DNA of 64,000 nucleotides from Leuctra nigra (taxonomy: Eukaryota; Arthropoda; Insecta; Plecoptera; Leuctridae), in contig OW203766.1 of the NCBI GenBank assembly GCA_934045905.1, positions 26,034,309-26,098,308 on the forward strand, given 5' to 3'. Shown here one piece after another: positions 36,901-49,100 of this stretch; the stretch's first letter is position 1; the number at the start of each line of letters is the position of its first letter. The translations under genes and the position numbers were made by a program. The notes beneath the pieces were generated by a model that saw only the letters and a list, made by a program, of their open reading frames with translations, was not told where the DNA came from and did no database searches.

Positions 36901-39900
36901 CCACTAAAAAAAAAAAAAAAAATTTTTTTTTTTTTTTTTTTTTTTTAGGGGGGTTCAATTACCCGATTCCGACCCGAGTATTTATGACGGGTACCCGATT
37001 CCTGATTTTTGGACCCGCCGACATCCCTAGTTGTAACTAAGCAATTTTCACTGTCATAAGGAGCCACCGGAAATAATAAAATAGGTATCCTAAATGAAAT
37101 ATTAGTGAAAGTTATTTCGTCAAAAAATAATTGCAATATGATGCACAGAAGGCTGTACTCTAATAACAACACACTATTATCATGAAGAACGTGTAATATT
37201 GTCTAGTAGACTGTAAAGGAGGGGCGTAGACTTCTTGTCTGGAAATACACCTGCGTATTATAATAGGCAGGATGAAAGCGGCCCATGGTCTATCAATGTC
37301 TCCGAGTACTTGAAAGGGCTGTGAAATTCCTGACTTTTTGTGTGTTTTTTTTTTGCAAATCTTTCATTTATGGCAATAGTATAAGTATAATCAGATACGA
37401 AATTAAATTACATTGCTTTTTTAAATTTCAAATTTCGATGATATATCATCAAAATAAGCGAAGCACTTTTTGTTTAATTTTCATCTTATATCTCAAATAT
37501 TGACGAAAAACAAATTTTAAAAAAGCTATTGGATTCAATTTCAAATTTAAAAACTAATCTGTCGTTATAAGAAATATATTACGAAAAACTGCAATCAAAG
37601 TATGTTTGCATATGAGGGGGGCAATCAGATAGGTATCAGTGGTGCTGAATGAACAAATCAGACAATGGAATCTACCTGGGATTCAAGACGGTGGATTTTG
37701 CCATGACAGGTGTGGGTAACATTCGCATGGGGAGGGGAGATGAATCTAATGCTCTGAGGAGCGACGTGGACCTGCTTCAACAAGGGTCCAAGCTCGACTG
37801 ACTCAATACTACCTGTGTCAAATCGGGAAACTGAGCCCCCCCCCCCCCCCCCTTTAAGTTTTTGAAATAGCTGTCAAAAGTAAGTTATCGAAAAGTATCT
37901 TGATCTGGTTTGCTTTATGTACTGCCTAGAGTATATAGATTTAAATGTTGCAATGAAGAATTATATGTAGTAGGTAGACATTTTAGTTGCAATTTAGTCC
38001 CAATCGTCTATAATTAAGGATGAAAATTATTCGGCAATTTGTTATGACGGTTCGGGGCTCCAATTTCAACAAGTGATGACATTGTGCTGTGATACGAGTA
38101 CTTAGGTACTTGAGTTATATTAAAAAGGTAATAATCTGCTCTGTTCTAAGAAATAAATAGAATAGAACCTATATTAACAAAAATCGATATTATACCTACA
38201 GCTTTTAATTTGTTAAAAAAGTCCACAAAGAACAATCAGATTCTGGATTAAAATTGTATAAACATCCCAAGCAGTGGATCCTTTTCTTGTGGATTCAAAT
38301 TCAGTCCTTCTCTCGTGGTCCAGACTCCAGTCAAATCAGGCTTAAAAATGTTCAAGCCCAAATTAAATTGTAACTTTTTACTTTTTGGCAGTGGCGTAAC
38401 TACCGGGTGGTTGGGTCGGTAAATGCCGGGGACCTTAACCGTGGGGGACACCACTCAGACATGGCAATGAGCAATTCATTTTACTAGGAAAACGCTCAGT
38501 GAAACGCGTTGATGAGCGAGCATAGAATCGTGAAACATGTTATATCAAACACGATCCAATCACTCACAGATAATTATAATTTTTTGCAACTTTCCAAATT
38601 CCATTATACATTCTGGAATAATTGAATAACAGATCCATGTGCCGTGAATTCCGTATACTACTGTAACTATTCGATATATCTAATAATTTGACCGATTAGG
38701 TTCAATATGTGTAAATGGTGTAATGTTGGTCTTTCTTGATCACATGCAAAATTTGAACTTAATCGGAACATTTTGATTTTCGACCAATCGTGAGATGATT
38801 TTTATTATTTTCTCAATGAAATGATTTGGCTGAAACCTTGTGGAAACCTTGTGGTCTTCATGACCTTGCAAAAATTAAAATTGATTGAATCAACCAATCA
38901 GAAGATTAGTTTTAAACTTGAACGAATCAATTCGGATTTCAAAACATTTTCAGTCTGCAAGCCGCTGAGTTGGTCATATGTGCTAAATTTATGCTCGATC
39001 TGGGAAACGGTGTAACGTGACGAGAATACAGGCATCAACAGGAAAAACAAACAAACAAACAAACAAACAAACATATATAGTGGTTCGTGCCAAAAGAGCC
39101 TAAAGGAAAGACTATCACTTTCCTTGTAATTCGGGTGATCGCTTATCAATTATCAACGCGTTCTCTCTGAGTTTTCGTAGTTTAAATTTAAGGGATTTAT
39201 AATTTTATTCGACATTTCAAAATTGCCGCTCGAAGTCTGATGATCTAGAAGAGTAGTACAAATTTCATAAAACTTATGTTTTCTGAAAGAGTAGTACCAT
39301 GTTCGATCGTCAATGCTAAATTCTCCATAAGACAACTTCGCGTGGGTGTCCGCCGGTATGACGACCGTCTCATCCACTCATTGTCGCGCGGCGTTCCGAT
39401 TTTACTGCCTCCTACATGACGGTCGTTTACTGAATGTTCAGCTGACTGACATCCACCAGGCCGATGTCCAAGATGGCCGATATAAACAAAGCAGACGGTC
39501 ATAAGTGTTAACCATTGACATTTAACGCGAATTTTCACTAAAATATGTGTGTTTATTAACTAAAAACGTCATAAAAGTGTATTGTGTTCTGTTTTTAATA
39601 AATAAATGAAGTGTTACCTAATGTGTCAAAATCATGAAATCTATGTGTTGTTCTTGTTATAATCAAAACAAGAGAAAATTGTAATTGCCATTGGTTGGAT
39701 TTTACATTCATGGGGAGCAATATTGAAGCAAGTTTCCAATTTTGTTCACTTTCTAGTACAAACGTTGAAATCAAACTGTTACTATTTTTTTATTGACAAA
39801 GTTGAAAATGTTTCAATCAATGGATTTAACAATTGACGCGAACGTAAAAGCTTGGATTTGCTGAATTTTATTCGTTCATGTAGAGGCAGTCGTCTCTTGA

Positions 39901-40113
39901 ATTGTGCATTTGGCTTTTGTACTGAAATTTTGTACAGTCATTGACGCTACACTACTGAACTATTCTAAATGTCGTCCTTTATGACTGAGTTGTTTTGTGG
40001 TTTCCCTCAGTCGTGAGGCAAATGTTGGGTAGGTTCCCTAATAATTAGCCATGACTGCCTCCTTCCCACCGTGTATCTTACCTATTATTCATCATCATCG
40101 TCATCACTCATCG

Positions 40114-40145
<32 letters not shown>

Positions 40146-43100
40146 TCACACTCACAATCATATCTCACAACCATATCTAGTGGAGCGGTCGCTCCACGCC
40201 AGCCAAATCGTACGGCGCGCGCACACTCACACAACATACCGTTCAAACCTAAAGGCTGGAGCAACCCACTTTTACTGTAAGCATCAAAGTGGCATTTTCG
40301 GCCTACTGGATCTTAAAAATGGGAAATCTCACATTGTTGCGAAATATTTTAATTTAGAGCTATGGCCCACCCTACCATATATTCCAAGTTTGGCAATAAT
40401 ACGTAATGCCATTTGCGAGCTGGAGGACCGTGAAAATCGTGAAATTGTACGGCTTTCAGATGATTATTATTATTCATCTACCAATAAATTCCGCGGTCTC
40501 CGCCACAGGCTAAACGGCTGGGTCGATTGGCCCGAAATTTTCACCACATATACAGCTCGTCTGCCTGATGATACCTTGCCCTCATGAATTTTTTGTGCCG
40601 CCATTTTGAAACCGGAAGTGACGTCATATCTCAAAAACGGCTTGACCGATCGGAACGAAATTTGCGCCAATCGATTCAGACCGTCCTGTATATGAAATAT
40701 CAATTGTCAAAAAATAAATATAATATTACCAAAACCGGAAATGACGTCATAAAAATGATCAATCAGACTTTAATCACCTCTTACTGCAATAACTACATGT
40801 TCAGAAGGCTTATACTGATACAAAACATTTATGAAATAAATTATTGGTGGCAGTGATTTCAGCCGCCATTTTCTAAACCGGAAGTGATGCCATATCTTGA
40901 AAACGACTTGACCGTTGGAACGAAGCTTTCGCTATTCTTTATGGAATATCATTTTAAGCATTATTTAGTACCAAACGCAACTTTTCTTTGTGTCCAAATC
41001 GGAAATAGCTTATTTTTTTAAAGGAATTAGTCATTGTTGCTCCGATTTGTGTTACTTACAAGTGTGAGAATAATCTAAAAAAATAAGTGATATCCCCATA
41101 AAAAACACTCCGTGTAAAAATACTAGCCAAGTCTCTTCAACTATAAAAAATAGAAGAAATCTAAAAAATTCAGCACTGAAAAGTAGTGATATCAAAAAAT
41201 GGGCCAAGTCAAAACATGATTTTAAAAACCGAAATATACTTGGCGCATCGTTTTTTTGGGGGTACTATTCAAGCTATTTCCTGCCAATACTCACCTACGG
41301 TTCCGTAACGTGGGCGATTGGAGGAAAGGAGGAGAGCCAGTTGCAGGCAGCAGAAATGAAGTTTTTACGAAGCATACAAGGAGTAACTAAGATGGACAAG
41401 ATCAGGAGTGAAAAGATTAGAGGAGACTTGAAGGTAGAGAGGTTGGCATTTAAAATGGGGAGAGAGCGGCTACGGTGGTTTGGCCACATGAAGAGAATGC
41501 AGAGGGAGAGAATACCGCGTTGGGAGTTCGAAGCTGCGAGAAGTGATAAAAGGAGAGTGGGAAGACCGAGGGAAAAGTGGAGAGAGCTGGTAGCAGAAGA
41601 TGTACAAGAGAGACTGGAGAAGTGGGAAGAAGTGGAAGAAGGAAGGTGGTGGGAAGACAGGAAGAAGTGGAAAAAACTGGTAGAGAAGAAGAACGAAGAG
41701 GAAGAGCCAAGCCTGGCCAGCTAGCTTAGGAGTCCGGGCCCTAGTAAATGGTGGCCTCGCCACCCCCCGACCCAACTCTTGGAACCGGGAGATGATTATT
41801 ATTATTATTTATATTTAGGTAAATTTGACTTATGGCATACCTACGTCTATATTATTTATACACGATGCGCCAAGTATATTTCGGTTTTTAAAATCATGTT
41901 TTGACTTGGCCCATTTTTTGATATCACTACTTTTCAGTGCTGAATTTTTTAGATTTCTTCTATTTTTTATAGTTAAAGAGACTTGGCTGGTATTTTTACA
42001 CGGAGTGTTTTTATGGGGATAATCTATACCACTAGCAAAACGCTCGGTGTAACGCGTTGATAAGCGAGCACCGGTTTGTAAAGCACATCTTACCATGATC
42101 TAAGTAACCGAAATGAAGTAAATACTTACCCGAATAATCACTTGCAGAATCACAGAAGAGTTCAAATTTTCTTCAGAAACTGCAGAAGATTGCCACAAAA
42201 CCTTACACACACTATAAATCAAAACCAAATAAAAAAGCAAACCGCACTTTAAGTGTCATTCATCAATAAATTATTAATAATTAGGTAACAAGTTTTGGAA
42301 ATCTTTCCATGGATGTTTAATTAGAATGTAAGGTAGACACGAAAGTCAAGTTAAATCTGTTGGAAAAAACACAAATCACAACGAAACAAAATCAACACAT
42401 CTTATACAAAATAAGTGAATGCCCAGAAACTATAGATACCTACACTATTTATAAGCTATTAAGTGTCATTCATCAATAAATTATTAATAATTAGGTAACA
42501 AGTTTTGGAAATCTTTCCATGGATGTTTAATTAGAATGTAAGGTAGAAACGAAAGTCAAGTTAAATCTGTTGGAAAAAACACACAAATCACAACGAAACA
42601 AAATCAACACATCTTATACAAAATAAGTGAATGCCCAGAAACTAGATAGCCTACCTACCTATTTATAAGCTAGGAATGTTATAACTATTATACATTTTCA
42701 GATAGCATGACTACCTATGTGAATTGACTGAGTGATTGGCATAATACATAATGGTTACTATTCTTAGGCTGCGTTTCACCAAGATTCTAAACCCGGGTTA
42801 GAGGCGGTAAACCTGGTTTAGGGCCCTTTAAACCAGGTTTACCGCCTCTAACCCGGGTTTAGAATCTTGGTGAAACGCAGCCTAAATGATTATCTTGTTA
42901 ATTTTTGTCACTGAGGAAAATGAAATCAAGCTGTTGACTCATTATGAACTGGATGAAATATCTCAATCATTCAGCCAACAAGCCACATTCATGATCATTG
43001 CTTACCTGAGATAGAAGCACTGATGAGATGTCATCCTCCGGTGGTTCTGTATCATCATCTCACTAGCTGCGTCTTGACATGTTCCATTCATCCATCGTCA

Positions 43101-46100
43101 TGTGGTGATTTTTAGTTTTCACAATGCGATCAAACTGTTTGCATTCATTTGCTGTGGATGGAATGTAGTTTCTGTAGTTTATATTACAATATTAATAATG
43201 GAATATTAATAATGGGTGATTTTCAAAAGTTTACCTCGTGATGGTGAGAGCTTTTGACGCCGGCGGCGATGCAATTGCCGCTGGTGCCGCTGACGAGGTT
43301 CGCAGACAACGGCACCGTCCAGCCAATGGAGTTCTTATACATCGGATGGAATCTCATATGTGCCGGTTCGATTGGTGGTGGGATTGGGTTTGATTGGCGA
43401 TTGGTTGGTTGATTGGTGGGGATTGGTGGGTAACTTCCGCAGGTCCTTCGTGAACATGTTCTGGTCGGACGAACAGCAGGAACGTCTTATGCAAGACTTG
43501 TACGCCGACACGTACAATGAAGAAAATCATCCGACAATGTTGTCTTCGTGTTGTGACTCGTCTTCGTCATGTGGACGAGGTAAAGCACGTCACGCCGCCT
43601 CTAGGCGGCGTGAAGTGGTGGCGACAGAGGCGACAGAGGTGGTGACGCCTGAGCGTGACGTAGACGTGGCGACGCCTGAGCGTGACGGAGACGTGGCGAC
43701 GCCTGAGCGTGACGCAGACGTGGTGATGCCTGAGCGTGACGTAGACGTGGCGACGCCTGAGCGTGACGTAGACGTGGCGACGCCTGAGCGCGACGTAGAG
43801 GTGGTGACTTCCGAGTGCGACGAAACATATTCAGTGATGAAGTCGAGTGACATGTCAGTGCGCGTGAATACTATACTATGACACATGTGCTCCAGCAAGT
43901 GCAAAGCGGCGAGATAACGTCAGTAGACAAGCCATATTGCTGGCAAATCAAGCACAAGAGTAGAGCCAGAGGGACAGCTTGACGGTCATGTGCTTGATTA
44001 CGACATGAACATTTAATAAGTACTTATGTCATGTTTGCTTTGTTTCTTGAGAGAATTCTGATAATGTGATTAGGTCGCGATGTGTTTCATGTACGAGTTA
44101 TACAAGTGTCGAATATGGTTCTAGACGAACAGGGTAGTGTATTTTAGTGTTGACTTGATCCATGTTTATGTTAGAATAGGATAAGACACTTCAAAACTAT
44201 GTTGGAATAACCATATCTCAATTATGGTGTGTGTGCAGTATAGTAAAATAGTGCTAACTAAAATACCAAACTAACTAACTAACTAGTTTTAACTAATAAA
44301 CGGAAGATATATAATAGTATATATTATAATACTTACTGCCAGTTTCTTCACTGGTAGATAAAGCTAATTGCTTTATTTGCTTCACTCTTGAAGTCCAGCT
44401 ATCTTCAGGGGTTTGCTATCTTCGCTACGGATAACGGATAGAGTGTGTTTAAATAAAAAACAAACTAACTAAACTACCAAACTAACTAACTAGTTTTAAC
44501 TAATAAACGGAAGATATATAATAGTATATTTTATAATACTTACTGCCAGTTTCTTCACTGGTAGATAAAGCTAATTGCTTTTTTTGCTTCACTCTTGAAG
44601 TCCAGCTATCTTCAGGGGTTTGCTATCTTCGCTACGGATAACGGATAGAGTGTGTTTAAATAAAAAACAAACTAACCAAACTACCAAACTAACTAACTAA
44701 CTAGTTTTAACTAATAATCGGAAGATATATAATAGTACATTTTATAATACTTACTGCCAGTTTCTTCACTGGTAGATAAAGCTAATTGCTTTATTTGCTT
44801 CACTCTTGAAGTCCAGCTATCTTCAGGGGTTTGCTATCTTCGCTACGGATTACGGATAGAGTGTGTTTAAATAAAAGACAAACTAACCAAACTACCAAAC
44901 TAACTAACTAACTAGTTTTAACTAATAAACGGAAGATATATAATTTTATACATTTTATAATACTTACTGCCAGTTTCTTCACTGGTAGATAAAGCTAATT
45001 GCTTTATTTGCTTCACTCTTGAAGTCCAGCTATCTTCAGGGGTTTGCTATCTTCGCTACGGATAACGGATAGAGTGTGTTTAAATAAAAAACAAACTAAC
45101 TAAACTACCAAACTAACTAACTAGTTTTAACTAATAAACGGAAGATATATAATAGTATATTTTATAATACTTACTGCCAGTTTCTTCACTGGTAGATAAA
45201 GCTAATTGCTTTTTTTGCTTCACTCTTGAAGTCCAGCTATCTTCAGGGGTTTGCTATCTTCGCTACGGATAACGGATAGAGTGTGTTTAAATAAAAAACA
45301 AACTAACCAAACTACCAAACTAACTAACTAACTAGTTTTAACTAATAATCGGAAGATATATAATAGTACATTTTATAATACTTACTGCCAGTTTCTTCAC
45401 TGGTAGATAAAGCTAATTGCTTTATTTGCTTCACTCTTGAAGTCCAGCTATCTTCAGGGGTTTGCTATCTTCGCTACGGATTACGGATAGAGTGTGTTTA
45501 AATAAAAGACAAACTAACCAAACTACCAAACTAACTAACTAACTAGTTTTAACTAATAAACGGAAGATATATAATTTTATACATTTTATAATACTTACTG
45601 CCAGTTTCTTCACTGGTAGATAAAGCTAGTTGCTTTATTTGCTTCACTCTTGAAGTCCAGCTATCTTCAGGGGTTTGCTATCTTCGCTACGGATAACGGA
45701 TAGAGTGTGATAAATAAAAAAACTAACTAACTAAACTACCAAACTAACTAATTAACGAACTAGTTTTAACTAATAAACGGAAGATTTAATACATTTATAA
45801 TACTTACTGCCAGTTTCTGCACTGGTATCAAAGCTTCTGCTCTAGTTTTATGTTATAAGCGTTCAGCATTTGTTTACCTGTTGAATGAAATTATTTATTT
45901 TCACTGAAAACATATGTGACCATCAATTATGTTCTTATGTATTTCCATATAATGTAAGTCTTTCAATGTCATTAATTTCTTTCAATTACGAGGGTAATTA
46001 CAATATTTCAGTGACCCACTGAGTTCTGCTATAAGGACAATAATTCAATTTCATGTCGAAAATGTCAAACCATAATAAATTCATTAGTGAAGTTCATATT

Positions 46101-49100
46101 TATGAGAAATTAAGTTTAGACCTATAGGTACGTGTGTGAATAGGTTTGTCTAATTTTTTTGTTTCTTTTATAATATAGCCATGCTTACTACATTTTATCG
46201 TATGAAATGTCTTACATCAACACTTACGTGAAATGCTTACTTCTGTCTTGTACTTGTGTGAATTGTGTTTATATTGTCCGAGACTTGGATTGCATCACTT
46301 GTCGCTTCTATCTCGGAGTTATGTTTCAACTCTGTGGACAACAGAAACATGGCCGTTAAAATCATATCATTCTTACTACAGAGTGATAGAGGCTGATCAA
46401 TTGAAGATACTTCCTATATTCACAGTTCTACACAGAAAGCATTCCATTTGCCAAACAAGAAACGACAATCCGCGTTTATACCTCTGACGTACAGATTTAT
46501 ATCATCGAAGGTCGTCTAAATTATAGTATTATTTATGGATGAATTGCATTAGTGAACTGTTAAGTATGGAAGATTGATTTGAACAACAATTCAGGATTAT
46601 TAGAGATTATTTCGATCATCGTGTACAAAGCGGCAGTTGACTTTCTCTGTGTGCAGATCATTGGTTATGACTTCATGTGTGTATAATCCAGCTGATAACT
46701 ATCTGTCACTTAGGGCCGGTATTACCATTAGCTTAAGCTACAGTTAGGTTAAACTCCACTTCAGAAAACCCGGTGTATTACCATTATAATACTGCAATTT
46801 AATTCCGGAGATTATTTCCCCAGTTTACACTAATCTCAGGCGACTTTGACCGCAGTTTGTTTAAGCTATTCCGCAGTATAATAATGGTAATACACCACAT
46901 TTCCCGAAGTGGAGTTTAACTAAACTGAAGATTAAACTAATGGCTCCTTAACTGTGTAACTGACACTTTGTTCTGAATGATCGAGACAATTTGATGTGAT
47001 GACAACTACATTAATATCTAGCTCAATCTGGGCATTCACTTATATCATTATTCATTATACTAGGTAAACGGTAAATATAATTTGAATGTCTATGGAAAGT
47101 ATGATCTATGGTATGATCAAGGCTGCATTGTTTTGACTTCACTTTTTGAAGAAGCAGGATTCTGTTCTTTAAGTTCCATGGAATGTATAGACTGTAGACT
47201 GAGACTTGCTGGTGACCTGTAATAATAAAGTGACACTAGCAGATTCTGATGTCATATTAATTTGTAATTATTGCAATCATAAGTACATTCTATTTCCAAT
47301 TGAATCACTTTCCAATGAATTTAAGAACTGGGCTAGTTTTTCAATACTGCATTGCAAACTGGACCTAAAATGCTTAAACCTAGTGAAGACGTATATTTTT
47401 TTTAGTTCAATTTATTTTGATAAATAACAATTCCAAGCTCAGAAACGGAATCCAATTAAGATTTAATCGCATATATTTGTGTAATACTCACCTGCATTCA
47501 ACTGGGTTTCTGTTATTCATTACCGTCTTCGTACAAATTCTTTGAGCAAACTTATTGACACTTTCCACAAGATAATCTAGTGGAGCGGTCGCTCCACCCA
47601 GCCAAGTCGTACTGTACACTCACACTCACTCAACATACCGTAAATGCCTAATAAAATGAGGAGCCAGACCAACTACTTTTACTGTAAGCAACAACATGGC
47701 ATTTTCGGCCTACTGGATCATAAAATTGGAAAATCTCACATTGTTGTAAAATATCTTAATTTTGAGCTATGGCCCACCCCACCACATATACCAAATTTGG
47801 GAACAATAGGCTATACCATTTGCGAGCTAGAGGGCCGAGAAAACAGTGAAATTACACCACTTTGATCTTTAGATGATGATTCAGATGATATCAGGAAACA
47901 CCGCTATCACCGCCACAGCCTAAACGGCTTAGCCGATCGATCTGAAATTTTTACCACATGTGCACTTTTGGCGTCTGAGGTGCCTTTTTATAAAACCAAC
48001 CGGTAGTCGCCATTTTGAAACCGGAAGTGACGTCATATCTCGAAAACGGCTAAACCGATCGGAATGAAACTAGCGCCAAATGATTCAGACGGTCGTCTAT
48101 ATGGAATATCAGTAGTTAAAGTAGAGATGTACTATTACCGAAACCGGAAATGACGTCATGAAAATGAAGATCTAGATTTTAATGACCTCTTACTACAATA
48201 ACTACATATTCAGAAGGCTTATAATGATACATAACATTTATAGAAATAAATTCTAGGTGGCAGTTATTTCAGTCGCCATTTTGAAAACCGGAAGTGATAC
48301 CATATCTCGAAAACGGCTGGACTGATTGGAACGAAGCTTTCGCAATTCTTCATGGAATATCACTTTAAGACCATCGGCCCTGGTTTGGCGAACTCCGTCG
48401 ATGCTGCGTGATGCATCCGCAGGGGCAAAGTTGTTAGTTACATTTGTTTATTCGTTCCACTCGAGAAATGAAAACAATTTACAAACATCCTAGCTCGGCA
48501 GCTGAGAGATCGGTCACCGAGTGAGGGAGGGTAATGTTGATGTTATGATTTTACTATGTCGGCGTGTTTCTTAGAAGTTGTACTCCATACAAGGACATTC
48601 ATTCATCTAATGGAAAGGAATATGACAAATGCAATTCAGGAAAACAATAACTAATTTGTGGAATATTAAAATGTCATATAATAATTATAGATATAATTAC
48701 ATCGTACTTATTTTTTAAATAAATATATAGAAATGTTTCCGTAGCATCTTAGTGTGTAAATAATTTTTATACCGGGTGGCGCAAAAAAATCCCCCTGATT
48801 GAGAGGTCACTATATCGAAACTATTATAGATATGATTCTGAAATTTGTACACATATTAGAAAACATACCAAAATTTAATATGTGCAAGTTTAAAAAACAT
48901 CACTATTATAGGAAAAAAGTTACAGCTGTTCAAATTTGGTTGTCAAAGAAATGATTATACGGAGCTCAAATAGCACTAGTCCAGAAACTTCCAATGTCCG
49001 GGACGCTGTTTCTTCAAAACTACGTACGATATCTAGCTGAAAATTTCAAATTATATTGAAAATATATTAAGATCGATTGTGTAAAAATATCAATCAATTT

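Noticed and set aside
40051..40587. 178-codon ORF with a poly-serine run
   Set aside because: The serines come from an (ATC)n microsatellite, and the rest is dispersed repeat R1, which has stops in its other copy.
43590..43904. Minus-strand ORFs over the 27-bp minisatellite (SGVATSTSR repeats)
   Set aside because: A 27-bp period keeps every stop-free frame open, so the opposite-strand ORFs carry no independent support.
44236..45835. CRISPR-like array
   Set aside because: The units are whole 211-bp monomers in direct tandem without unique spacers, in a eukaryotic intron; it is satellite DNA.
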